Source: Acidisarcina sp963790505 (lineage in GTDB: Bacteria; Acidobacteriota; Terriglobia; Terriglobales; Acidobacteriaceae). Taken from it: a stretch of 64,000 nucleotides of DNA. The notes beneath the pieces are model-generated. The model made no database searches, was not told the DNA's origin, and saw only the letters and a program-made list of their open reading frames with translations. This document shows positions 53,262 through 63,014 of the stretch, one piece after another. A program made the position numbers and the translations under genes. Numbering within the stretch: position 1 is the first letter of the stretch; every line of letters starts with the position of its first letter. The DNA lies in contig CAWBOT010000004.1 of assembly GCA_963790505.1 (NCBI GenBank), positions 682,001 to 746,000 of the forward strand, in the 5' to 3' direction.

Positions 53262-53603
53262 GCAATGCCAGTAGATTAACGGTAAAGTACACACCGCTCA
53301 AACAGCGTCTGTCAAGGACACAATTTGGGGCGGTAAGGCAGTTTGCGGCTGATCGGCCGGCGAGCCTTTTGCGCTTCGGAAAACCAAGGGGATGTTGGCA
53401 TCTCTTACCGTACAACACAGTGTGTTACTTGCAGTTTCTCCAGATCAAAGCGTAGATTCCGGTCGTGTTGGGGGGCGTCGACTTCGAGGAACTGAAAACT
53501 CGGCCGCGTCTTCGGATATTTTCTAAACTCAATCTATTCTGCGGAAAAGGACGAGAAGCCGCATTGCCCTCGGCAAGCGATAGGGCAATATCCCGGCGAT
53601 ATG

Positions 53604-53617
53604 AGTAAACATTTACT
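53604..53617. promoter_or_regulatory. LacI/GalR-type operator-like palindrome upstream of TonB receptor
   Basis: AGTAAACATTTACT has perfect six-base arms AGTAAA/TTTACT around CA. It lies 158 bases before the receptor start and shares the AGTAA/TTACT arms with the GH54 operator at 42739-42754. Confidence 0.5.
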
Positions 53618-53774
53618 GAAAGGCGATGATGGGCATTAGCCCCGGCCCCGGTCGACGCTACCGAATGCACGGTGAACTCCCGAGTTCAAAGCTCAACGAT
53701 CGATAAACCTGTTCCAGTCGTGGCGGCAAAGATCGAGAAAAGAATATGCCGCTTGCAATCCCTTAGGAGGAGTG

Positions 53775-56700
53775 ATGCTGAAGAGAAGCGAAGGAATCTT
53801 TGGGTGTGTGCTGTTGGTGATGGCCATCGGATGCATTTGTGGCTGGCCCGGTATTGTCCAGGCGCAAGTCATACACGGGTCCATTAATGGACAGGTGACT
53901 GACACGACTGGCGCCGCCATCCCAAACGCCACCATCACAGTAACCGACGTGAGCAAGGGGACATCCGTCCAGGTCACCACGAATCAATCGGGCGAATACC
54001 TGGTTCCGAATCTTATTCCGGATGTCTACAACATCAAGGCATCGGCCCCTGGTTTCGGTAATGTGGAGGAACCTGGAATTCAGATCTCGGCGGACACATC
54101 GCCGAAGGTCGACCTGAAGCTTACTGTCGGCAGCGCCAGCGACACAGTGACGGTTACCACCGAGCCTCCACAGTTGCAAACCGATCGCGCGGACGTTGGG
54201 ACGGTGTTTAATGACAGAACCATCTCTGGCCTGCCCATTCAAGGGCGCAACTTTGCCAGCCTCCAACTCTTGATTCCTGGAGCCCAGGCGATGGGGTGGA
54301 CGCAGAACAACGCCGAGGACGCGCAGGGAAGCCCAACCGTCAACATCCAGGGGCAGTCCTTCTCGGGCGTCGGGTATCTGCTCGACGGCGCCTCGAACCA
54401 AGACCCTATTCTGGGACAGATCGTGATTAACCCGCCCCTGGACGCGGTGGGAGAGGCCAAAATCCTGGTGCAGGCTTACGACGCGGAGTTCGGACAGTCG
54501 GTCGCCGCGGTTGTGAACGCCCAGATCAAGTCGGGAACCAATACCTTCCATGGGGACGTCTTCGATTACCGGCGAAGCGGGGCCAACTTGGCGCGAAATC
54601 CGTATAACCAATACGCACCTTATTCCGCTACATCAACCCGCTTGACTCCGCCGGCACTCTATAACCAATTCGGAGGGTCGGTGGGTGGGCCGATTCTGAA
54701 GAACAAATTGTTCTTCTTTGGCGACTACCAGGGTGTCCGGCAACGGAATGGCGCTTCCGCTCAAGAGACCGTTCCGACTGCCCTCGCTCACAATTCATGC
54801 CTTTCCGGGAATGGATGCGATTTCAGTGAGTTTCTCGCGGGCCGCGGCGCTCTGCAGGGCCAGATTTACAACCCCCGCATCATTGATCCGGTTACGGGAC
54901 CGGCGCCTTTTGTAAACAATTTCATCCCCAACGCGTACCTGTCGCCACAGGCGCTCTACCTGCTCAACCTGATTCCGCTGCCGAATGCGCCGGGTACGCA
55001 GGATGGCACCGCCAATAACTACAATGCAGGGGGCACCGGGGTCACGAACCAGAACCAGTTCGATGTGCGAGTCGACTACGAACTTCGTGAGTCGATGCAT
55101 GCCTTCGGCCGCTATAGCTATTTCGGCAATGCAAACTCGGCCAACGTTATCTTTGGAGCGGCCGGCGGCGCGGGATTCTCATCCATCACAAACGACTTTG
55201 GCGGTTCCGCTGCGGGGCGCAACCAAAGCGCGGTCGCAGGAATGGACATCGTCTTGGGTCCGAAGCTCCTCACCGACTTCCGCCTGGGGTATCTGCGCTA
55301 TCACGTCTCTACGGCAAAGTACGACGGGGTGCAGGATTTGGCCACGATGGCCGGCATTCCTGGGTTGAACCTGGGGACGACATTCACGGCCGGTTCGCCT
55401 GCCTTTTACGCGAACAATACAGGCGGGGGCGGGGGCGACGGACTGTCAAATTTCGGATCAGGTCTGAACGTCAACGCATGCAACTGCCATCTGCTTGAGA
55501 CCGAGGACCAGTATCAGGTCGTCAATAACTGGACAAAGATCATAGGTAATCACAACGTCAGGTTCGGCGCGGATCTTCGTTATGCGCGGAATCTGCGAGT
55601 CCCAAGCGACAGCAATCGGGCGGGCGAACTAACGTTCAGCGCCACCGACACCGAGAACACGACACTGAGCACGCCGGGAGGTCTGGGCCTTGCAACCTTC
55701 CTCTTGGGCGATGTCACAAATTTCGCCCGTTACGTGAGCACATCAACAAATGCGAAGGAATCGCAGAAGATTGTCTTCACTTACGTGCAGGACACCTGGC
55801 GCCTCACTCCCAACCTAACCCTCAACCTGGGCGTACGTTGGGAGGTCTACTTCCCTGAGGCGGTCAACGGAGCAGGGCAGGGTGGCTTCGCCGATCTTAC
55901 GACCGGGTCAATTCGCGTTGCGGGGTACGGCCCGTATGACACGGCGATGAACGTTAAGAAGGACTTCAACAATATTGCGCCGCGTGTCGGAATCGCCTAC
56001 CAGCTCGACCCGAAAACGGTCATCCGGGGCGGCTATGGAAGAAGCTTCGACATCGGTGTTTTCGGCACGCTCTTCGGTCACGTAGTCACCCAGAATCTCC
56101 CCGTCCTCGCCAACCAGAATCTCACCAACTCGGGTGCAAATACAGCAGCCTTCAATCTCGCCACAGGTCCTACAGCCTTCGCTTTTCCGGCCATTCCCGC
56201 GAGCGGTCAAATCCCGATACCAAATGGCCTGAGTGCCAAAGTCCGCGATAATCCCCAGCTCTTACCCACCGTGGATGCATGGAACTTAAGCATCCAGCGG
56301 CAACTTACCCCTTCACTCTCCGCAACGCTGGCTTACACCGGTAACAAGGGCACCCATACTTTTGCGGGCGATGGGCAGACCGTCAATCTTAACGGGGTTG
56401 CCGCCTGCATTCCGTCGAGCGAGAGTGTGAACGGTCAAGGGCTTTGCTGGAATCCAAATGCCCCGTCCACCCCCCCGACGGCTTCGCAAACCGAGACCAG
56501 CAACACGAACTACCTCCGAAAGTACTATTCCCAGTTCGGTTGGACCCAGGGCCTAACGTACTACCACGACGGATTTGACACTCATTACAACGCACTGCAG
56601 GCAACATTGGATAAGCACTTTACCCAGGGTTTGCAATTCACCGCAAGGTACTCGTGGCAAGCGGCGTTCAATTATGGAAACAACGATTACGCCCTGATCG

Positions 56701-57335
56701 ACAGGAAGGTCACTTACGGGAGGTTCGATGATTTGCGGGCGCAGGAGTTCCAGCTGTATGGGAACTACGATCTGCCCTTCGGCCGCAACCAGAAGTTCTT
56801 AAGCGGAGTTCCCACGTGGGCAAATTATCTCGTCAGCGGATACCAGGCGGGTGCGTCCTTAAACTGGTCGAGCGGGCTACCCTTCAGCCCGAGCTATGGC
56901 GAGTGCGGATCGGACATACCGAACGGCCCCTGCCAGCCCAACAAGGGTGGGGGCATTATGCCGACGCATCTGACCTCGTTCAACGCGACATCTCACTCGC
57001 GGTCGTACTTCACACCCTATCCTGCCCTTGTCTCCAACGGCTCGACCGACGGGGTGTTCGCCCGGCCCTACCTTGATCAATTCGGGGACGTTCAACGCAA
57101 CAGCTACTTCGGTCCCGCGTTCTTCAATACCGATTTGTCTCTAATGAAGAACACTTCGATCCACGAGCGGATCACAGCCCAGTTCCGTCTCGATGCCTTC
57201 AATGTCTTTAACCACATCAGCCCAGGAAATCCTGGAAACACCTGTATCGATTGCAGTGGCGCGGGGGTCATCACGGGAATGGCCATCGGACAAAGCCCAC
57301 GTCAACTGGAGTTTTCAGTGACGGTCAGCTTTTGA
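53775..57335 (+). CDS. TonB-dependent receptor, Oar-like, with carboxypeptidase-regulatory domain
   Basis: A 1186-residue outer-membrane protein with signal peptide (about residues 1-31), an N-terminal CarboxypepD_reg-like beta domain (GSINGQVTDTTGAAIPNATI, then GEYLVPNLIPDVYNIKASAP), a plug (ISGLPIQGRNFASLQLLIPG) and a large barrel with YGRSFDIGVFG and NTDLSLMKNTSIHERITAQF near the end, finishing VTVSF as outer-membrane barrels do. AGGAGG at 53765-53770 precedes the ATG at 53775; an in-frame GTG lies at 53772. It is intact over 3.5 kb although its neighbours are not. Within a hemicellulose locus, oligosaccharide uptake is likely but not shown. Confidence 0.92.
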   Translation: MLKRSEGIFGCVLLVMAIGCICGWPGIVQAQVIHGSINGQVTDTTGAAIPNATITVTDVSKGTSVQVTTNQSGEYLVPNLIPDVYNIKASAPGFGNVEEPGIQISADTSPKVDLKLTVGSASDTVTVTTEPPQLQTDRADVGTVFNDRTISGLPIQGRNFASLQLLIPGAQAMGWTQNNAEDAQGSPTVNIQGQSFSGVGYLLDGASNQDPILGQIVINPPLDAVGEAKILVQAYDAEFGQSVAAVVNAQIKSGTNTFHGDVFDYRRSGANLARNPYNQYAPYSATSTRLTPPALYNQFGGSVGGPILKNKLFFFGDYQGVRQRNGASAQETVPTALAHNSCLSGNGCDFSEFLAGRGALQGQIYNPRIIDPVTGPAPFVNNFIPNAYLSPQALYLLNLIPLPNAPGTQDGTANNYNAGGTGVTNQNQFDVRVDYELRESMHAFGRYSYFGNANSANVIFGAAGGAGFSSITNDFGGSAAGRNQSAVAGMDIVLGPKLLTDFRLGYLRYHVSTAKYDGVQDLATMAGIPGLNLGTTFTAGSPAFYANNTGGGGGDGLSNFGSGLNVNACNCHLLETEDQYQVVNNWTKIIGNHNVRFGADLRYARNLRVPSDSNRAGELTFSATDTENTTLSTPGGLGLATFLLGDVTNFARYVSTSTNAKESQKIVFTYVQDTWRLTPNLTLNLGVRWEVYFPEAVNGAGQGGFADLTTGSIRVAGYGPYDTAMNVKKDFNNIAPRVGIAYQLDPKTVIRGGYGRSFDIGVFGTLFGHVVTQNLPVLANQNLTNSGANTAAFNLATGPTAFAFPAIPASGQIPIPNGLSAKVRDNPQLLPTVDAWNLSIQRQLTPSLSATLAYTGNKGTHTFAGDGQTVNLNGVAACIPSSESVNGQGLCWNPNAPSTPPTASQTETSNTNYLRKYYSQFGWTQGLTYYHDGFDTHYNALQATLDKHFTQGLQFTARYSWQAAFNYGNNDYALIDRKVTYGRFDDLRAQEFQLYGNYDLPFGRNQKFLSGVPTWANYLVSGYQAGASLNWSSGLPFSPSYGECGSDIPNGPCQPNKGGGIMPTHLTSFNATSHSRSYFTPYPALVSNGSTDGVFARPYLDQFGDVQRNSYFGPAFFNTDLSLMKNTSIHERITAQFRLDAFNVFNHISPGNPGNTCIDCSGAGVITGMAIGQSPRQLEFSVTVSF

Positions 57336-57442
57336 AAGGCCCATGCACGATTATGCGCCGGGCGCGGGACAAAAGTGCTGTCGGAGGGCTAGTTCCGAAG
57401 GCTCGACGTGACCCCGCCTAGCCGAAAATGTATGCCTCCCAA

Positions 57443-57476
57443 GCCGCGCTGTGCCAGCCATAGCGCGGCGTCTTTT
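57443..57476 (+). terminator. Rho-independent terminator after the TonB receptor
   Basis: The stem GCCGCGCT (57443-57450) pairs with AGCGCGGC (57462-57469), loop of 11 bases, followed by TCTTTT (57471-57476). It lies 108 bases after the receptor stop and separates it from the GH31 genes. Confidence 0.75.
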
Positions 57477-57636
57477 AAGTGATTGCAGTCGACGCGAACA
57501 ACGAAGCGGGAGAGGCATCAACTACAGCCTCCTTCTGGATGGCGTGAGTGCTCTGGCGTTTTGATCCTAGAGTCCGCGGGCCGAGTCCCCACAACCGTGA
57601 ATGGGAATCTGTTCAGATGATTTGGTTAGGAGAGAA
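57477..57636. other. Region upstream of the first GH31 gene
   Basis: About 160 bases after the terminator. It should contain a promoter for the GH31 pair; I cannot identify clear hexamers or an operator palindrome here, in contrast to the GH54 and TonB receptor regions. Confidence 0.35.
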
Positions 57637-60144
57637 ATGCAGATTTCAAGCGTGATGCGCCAGCAAGACGGTATGAACCGGAGGCTTTGGATGAGGCTTG
57701 CTCTCATGGGGAAATTCCTGGCATATGGAGTGAGCGCGGTGCTGCTGATGAGTCAGATGGGGAAGGTAGCGCTGGCCCAGGCTGCTCCTTTGCTGCTGGA
57801 GCGGGATGGGAGGACGATCTCTCTGGAGCCATACGCCCCTAACATTTTGCGCGTCACTATGAGTACAGATCGAGCCGCTGCGACGGACGCTCCCGGGTAT
57901 GGCTTTGTCGCGCAGCCCTCAGCGGAGGGATGGACGCACGAGCGCGATGCGGAAGGCAACGATGTGTATCGGTCCGCCCGGATGGTGGTGCGCCTGGCGC
58001 CGGCGGATCTGCCCAAGGACAAACTGCCGCGGCCGATGCCGCTCGACGCGCTGAATCTCCAGTTGCGCGAACACTACTTCGGAGGGGGCGGCGGCGGGAA
58101 TGGTCCGAACGACGGCGGACGTGGTCCCCACAACGACGCGCTGGTGGTGACAGCGGCGGACGGCAAGATGCTGCTGCACATGCGCACATGGAGTGATGGA
58201 GCCGGAGAGCGCGGAAGTGGCGGCAACAGATGCCGGCGACAAAGGGCTACCGGGTTATCTCCACCTTCGACTCGCCGGCCGATGAGCACTACTACGGACT
58301 TGGGCCAGCAGCAGAAGGGATGGATGGATCTGCGGGACCACCAGGTCCGATGCTGGCATGACTACGTGGCGATTGGCGGCCAGGACGTCTGCGTGCCCTT
58401 CATGGTTTCGAGCCGCGGCTATGGACTGGTGTGGGACAACCCTTCCAAGACGACCGTGGACCTGGGCTTCAATGGACGTAACGTTTGGTCGTCGGAAGTG
58501 GGAAACCGCATTTCATATTTCGTGATTGCTGGAGACACCAGCGACGAGATTTACGAGGGATACCGTCTGCTCACCGGCGTAACCCACCTGCTACCCAGGG
58601 CAATCTACGGATACATCCAGAGCAAGGCGATCTACCCGACGCAGGACCAGGTTCTCGATGTGGCCAAGGAATATCGCCAGAAGAACCTGCCGCTCGATGT
58701 CATGGTGGTCGACTTTCTGAACATGACGAAGCAGGGCGAAATGGACCTCGATCCCAAACGCTGGCCGGATCCGGCGGCGATGAATCGCGAACTGCATGCC
58801 ATGGGCGTCGGGACGCTGTTGAGCGTGTGGCCGCATTATTCGCCGGGCACGCAGTTCTACGACATGCTGCTGAGCAAAGGCTGGCTGATTCATACGCCGG
58901 ACGGAAAGCCGGACTTCGGAGGCTTCCAGGCCGTCATCGGGCCGAATATCGATACCACCAATCCGGAGGCAGCGAAGTGGTTCTGGGAGAAGATTCGCGA
59001 CCGCTACGTGAAGCCGTACGGCTTCGATTACCTCTGGCTGGATGAAACCGAGCCGGATATCGACCCGGCCAAGGATGTCTTCTTCGTCGGTTCGGGCACG
59101 CGCTTCTACAACGTATATCCGCTCTTTCACACCGCTTCGGTGTACGAGGGCTTCCGGCGGGATTTTGGCGACAGCCGCAGGGTGATGATCCTGGCCCGGG
59201 CCGCGTACCTGGGGGCGCAACGCAACGGCACGGTCTTCTGGTCGAGCGACATTATTTCGACCTGGGACATGCTGAGGCGTTCGATTCCGGCAGGGCTGAA
59301 TTTTACCGCGACCGGACTTGCCCTACTGGGATACGGACATCGCAGGGTTTTTCTCGCCGTCGCTTGGGCCTGATTATCACGCGGCGCACAAGCCGCTGAT
59401 CGATGGATCCGATGTGCGCGCTACGATTGGCAACTACGAAGATTATCCCGAGCTGTTTGTGCGGTGGTTTGAATGGGGCGCCTTTCAGCCAGTGATGCGC
59501 GCGCATGGAGAAAGAAATCACAACGAAGTATGGGCATACGGCAAGCAGGCTGAGCCGATCCTCGCCAAGTATCTCAGGCTGCGCTACCAGCTTTTGCCTT
59601 ACACCTACTCAGTTGCCTATCGCAGCTACCAGACGCGGCGCTCCTTATATGAGAGCGCTATTTATGGATTTTCCGAACGATCCCAAGGCCGCCGACATTC
59701 CGGATGAATATATGTACGGGCCCGCATTCCTGGTGGCTCCGGTGACGGAGCAGGGCGCGACTCATCGGACGGTGTATCTGCCGGCGGGCAGCGATTGGTA
59801 CAACTACTGGACCAACGAGCGAGCTGCATGGCGGCCAAACGATTGAAGCGGATGCTCCGATCGATACCTTGCCTCTGTTCGTGAAGGCGGGCAGCATTGT
59901 GCCCCTTGGATCGGAGGTGCTGAGCGCATCCCTGCCGCAGACGATCGCGTCGGTACGCGTATATCCCGGAGCTAATAGCAGCTTCACGCTCTTTCAGGAC
60001 GACGGTACGACCTACGCCTACGAAAAGGGGGCGGGCTCGATCACCAAATTGACCTGGGACGATGCAGCGCGCCAATTGAAACATGAAGGAGCGCCGGGAT
60101 GGAGTGGGCCGGATGACTCCGTAGTGACGGTAGTGGGCAAGTAG
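57637..60144 (+). pseudogene. Secreted GH31 glycosidase, at least six frame breaks
   Basis: ATG 57637 with AGGAGA at 57628-57633 starts a signal peptide (MGKFLAYGVSAVLLMSQMG region) and a GH31 enzyme. The N-terminal galactose-mutarotase-like domain carries frame changes near 58200-58290. The TIM barrel is clear: PRAIYGYIQSKAIYPTQDQV, nucleophile aspartate in FDYLWLDETEPDID and acid/base aspartate in TVFWSSDIISTWDM. Further breaks near 59318, 59645 and 59820 precede YWDTDIAGFF, FMDFPNDPKAADIPDEYMYG and the C-terminal beta domain ending VVTVVGK. GH31 includes alpha-xylosidases and alpha-glucosidases; the specificity is not decided. About 835 residues if whole. Confidence 0.85.
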
Positions 60145-60307
60145 GCGGACTAAGCTATTCCGATTGAAAATGCGCGAAGTTCTCCCACCTTGGTCGGCAC
60201 TTGTGCGGCCTTGCTTTTGCCAGCAGGAATGGGAGCCCGGATATTTCGGTGTTGAAGGACGCCGCCTGGAAACTTCTAAGCGCGCTGCGGCGGCGCAAAG
60301 GATAACT

Positions 60308-62974
60308 TTGAGTCATCTCGGTCGACGAACTTCGCCCCTACTTTCATATCTGGCGATTCTTGCGGGGATTTTCGCCTGGTCGGCTTTTGCCGATGCAGCC
60401 GCTCAGGGAAGATCAACCGGAGCCATCCGGCGGATCGAATCTGGCGTGGCAATAAGCACGGACACGTGCGTTCTTACCATACGCCCGATCACTACGAGTG
60501 CGATGCGTGTCCGCTGTGCGAAGGAAGCAGTGGTTGAGAGTCCGAGTCTTGTTCTGCTTCAGCAACCCTCTGCGCCGGCCTTCAAGGTCTCGCAGGACGA
60601 AACCAGTATCGTGCTTGCGACTGCGAACATGAAGGCCGTCTTCGATCTTCATGGTCAGGCTCTTCACTTTACAGATGGCTCGGGAAAGACCTTCTTGTCC
60701 GAAATTGCCGGCACGCGCCGGCTGGACCGGTCGTCCTTACGGGGTGAAGAGACCTTTGCAGCAGAACAGGCGTTTGTCTCCCCGCCCGGGGAACACTTGT
60801 TCGGAACTGGAGAATTCCAGGACGGTTTCCTCGATGTACGAGATCTCCCGCGGCGTTTGACCCAGGTCAATAGCCAGATAGCCATTCCTTTCCTGCTGTC
60901 GAGCGGGGGTTATGGAATTCTCTGGCACAACTATGGGTTGACTGATTTGAACCCCGCGGATGAGCGGGTATTGCTGACGCGAGCCTCCACTGGCGACGAG
61001 ACGAGAGCCGATGTAACCACGACCGAAGGCACAAAACGAGAGGTCCGGCGCGAGGCCCGCTTTGCGGGCAGTATGGAGGTCCCTCACAATGGACGCTATG
61101 CCTTCATGCTGGACGTGGGGCAAAAGATGGCACGCCGCTATCATGTCGAGATCGATGGGAAAGTCGTTATAGACTTTTCAAACTTCTGGCTCCCTCCCAC
61201 GACGAGCTGGTTTGGCGATCTTAGCGCGGGTCACCACACCATCCGCGTGACCGGCGCACAGGATGATCAGCCGATCCTGTTCTGGAGGCCCACCGAGGAG
61301 CGCACGGTATTACGGTCTCCGGTAGCGGACGCGGTCGATTATGTGGTCTTCGCGGGGCCGAGTCCAGACGATGTGATCGCGACCTATCGGCAAATCACCG
61401 GACCCGCTCCATTAATGCCGTTATGGGCGTATGGCTATATTCACTGCCGGGAGCGGTTCCATTCCAGCGAGGAGATTCTGGATACGGCGGCGGAGTTCAG
61501 AAGGCGGAACTTGCCACTCGATCTCATCGTGCAGGATTGGCAGTATTGGGGGAAGTACGGCTGGAATGCGATGAAATGGGATGAGCGGTATTACCCCGAT
61601 CCTGCAGGGATGATCGACCGCCTCCATGCCATGAACGTAAAGCTGATGGTTTCCGTGTGGTCCAAGATCGATCCAGAGACGGAAGTAGGAAAGCAATTCA
61701 CGGCGAAGGGGTATTACATACCCGGAACTCAGTGGGTCGATTTCTTCAACCCCGAAGCCGCTGCGCTCTATTGGAAGAACTTCAGCGAGCGCATGTTATC
61801 GCTCGGGGTCGATGCTTGGTGGCAGGACGCTACCGAACCGGAGAATGATGACCTTGCGGGACGAAACACTTTCGCCGGACCGGGTGAAAAGGTGCGCCTG
61901 CTCTTTCCACTGTATGTGAACAAAACAGTTTATGAAGGGCAAAGGAAAGACACGCCAACGAAGCGTGTTTTCATATTGAGCCGCAGCGCCTTTTTGGGGC
62001 AACAGCGCTACGCCTCCGCCACGTGGTCCGGCGACATCGGCAACAGCTGGGAGACACTTCGCAGGCAAATTACGGCCGGCCTCGGTTACACGGCGAGTGG
62101 GTTGCCGTACTGGACGACGGATGCCGGCGGATTCTTTCGTCCTGGTCCTGGTCAGTATTCTGATCCCGATTATCACGAGCGGTTCCTGAGGTGGTTCCAG
62201 TTTTCAACCTTTTCGCCGCTGCAACGGGTCCACGGCTTCCAAACGGATACCGAGCCCTGGCGTTATGGCGACAAAGTTGAACGCGAAGTGCGCAGCTACC
62301 TCGACCTTCGTCAGCAGTTGCTGCCCTACATCTATTCCCAGGCCGCCGCCGTCACCTTTCAGGGATCGACGCTGATGCGTCCCCTGGTCATGGATTTCGC
62401 GCAAGACGATCAGGCGCTCAACCAGAAATATGAGTACATGTTTGGTCCGGCCTTCCTGGTCTCTCCGGTTCTGGAAGCAGGGGCAGTCAGCTGGCCTGTC
62501 TATATCCCCGCCACCAAAGGGGGCTGGTACAACTTCTGGACGGGCAACCTGGTGCCGTCGGGGAAGGTAGACATCGCCGCTCCTCTTGAACAGATTCCAC
62601 TGCTTGTGAGAGCAGGGAGCATTGTTCCGATCGGGCCTGTGGAGCAATACACCGGTCAAAAACCGGCCACGGACCTGGAGGTCCGCGTCTATCCCGGCGC
62701 AGATGGAGACTTCACGCTCTATGAAGATGAAGGGACGAATTACAACTATGAGAAGGGAATGCGAAGCACGATCCACTTCCACTGGAACGATACCAAGAGA
62801 GAACTTTCGATAGGACAGCGAAACGGCCAGTTCTCGGGAATGCTGCAGTCCAGGCAATTCAAGATCGTCGCTGAGGATTCAAACGCCGTGCGCGAAGTCA
62901 AGTATGACGGGGAAAAGGCCGCTTATGCCATGGACAAAGAAATGCCGCTCGTTGGGACGCACACCGCATTCTGA
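60308..62974 (+). CDS. Secreted GH31 alpha-glycosidase with PA14 insert, alpha-xylosidase-like
   Basis: From TTG 60308 (MSHLGRRTSPLLSYLAILAG) the protein has a good signal peptide and 888 residues; AAGGA lies just upstream, whereas starting at ATG 60164 would bury the signal 50 residues inside. Domains: N-terminal mutarotase-like (VVESPSLVLL to DLNPADERVL), a PA14-like insert (MEVPHNGRYAFMLDVGQKMA, then GHHTIRVTGAQDDQPILFW), the TIM barrel with nucleophile in DAWWQDATEPEND and acid/base in TWSGDIGNSW, and C-terminal beta domains. The PA14 insert is as in xyloglucan alpha-xylosidases such as Cellvibrio Xyl31A. It follows the first GH31 gene by 163 bases. Confidence 0.9.
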   Translation: MSHLGRRTSPLLSYLAILAGIFAWSAFADAAAQGRSTGAIRRIESGVAISTDTCVLTIRPITTSAMRVRCAKEAVVESPSLVLLQQPSAPAFKVSQDETSIVLATANMKAVFDLHGQALHFTDGSGKTFLSEIAGTRRLDRSSLRGEETFAAEQAFVSPPGEHLFGTGEFQDGFLDVRDLPRRLTQVNSQIAIPFLLSSGGYGILWHNYGLTDLNPADERVLLTRASTGDETRADVTTTEGTKREVRREARFAGSMEVPHNGRYAFMLDVGQKMARRYHVEIDGKVVIDFSNFWLPPTTSWFGDLSAGHHTIRVTGAQDDQPILFWRPTEERTVLRSPVADAVDYVVFAGPSPDDVIATYRQITGPAPLMPLWAYGYIHCRERFHSSEEILDTAAEFRRRNLPLDLIVQDWQYWGKYGWNAMKWDERYYPDPAGMIDRLHAMNVKLMVSVWSKIDPETEVGKQFTAKGYYIPGTQWVDFFNPEAAALYWKNFSERMLSLGVDAWWQDATEPENDDLAGRNTFAGPGEKVRLLFPLYVNKTVYEGQRKDTPTKRVFILSRSAFLGQQRYASATWSGDIGNSWETLRRQITAGLGYTASGLPYWTTDAGGFFRPGPGQYSDPDYHERFLRWFQFSTFSPLQRVHGFQTDTEPWRYGDKVEREVRSYLDLRQQLLPYIYSQAAAVTFQGSTLMRPLVMDFAQDDQALNQKYEYMFGPAFLVSPVLEAGAVSWPVYIPATKGGWYNFWTGNLVPSGKVDIAAPLEQIPLLVRAGSIVPIGPVEQYTGQKPATDLEVRVYPGADGDFTLYEDEGTNYNYEKGMRSTIHFHWNDTKRELSIGQRNGQFSGMLQSRQFKIVAEDSNAVREVKYDGEKAAYAMDKEMPLVGTHTAF

Positions 62975-63014
62975 TCACCCTTGATTCTTCTCGCTACCAA
63001 AGCCATCAAACTTC

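Larger units (their letters stand above)
53131..53774. other. Long upstream region of the TonB receptor gene
   Basis: About 640 bases between divergent genes, with no gene seen. It contains two LacI-type operator-like sites (53247-53261 and 53604-53617), and so it is a likely regulatory region for the receptor. Confidence 0.55.
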
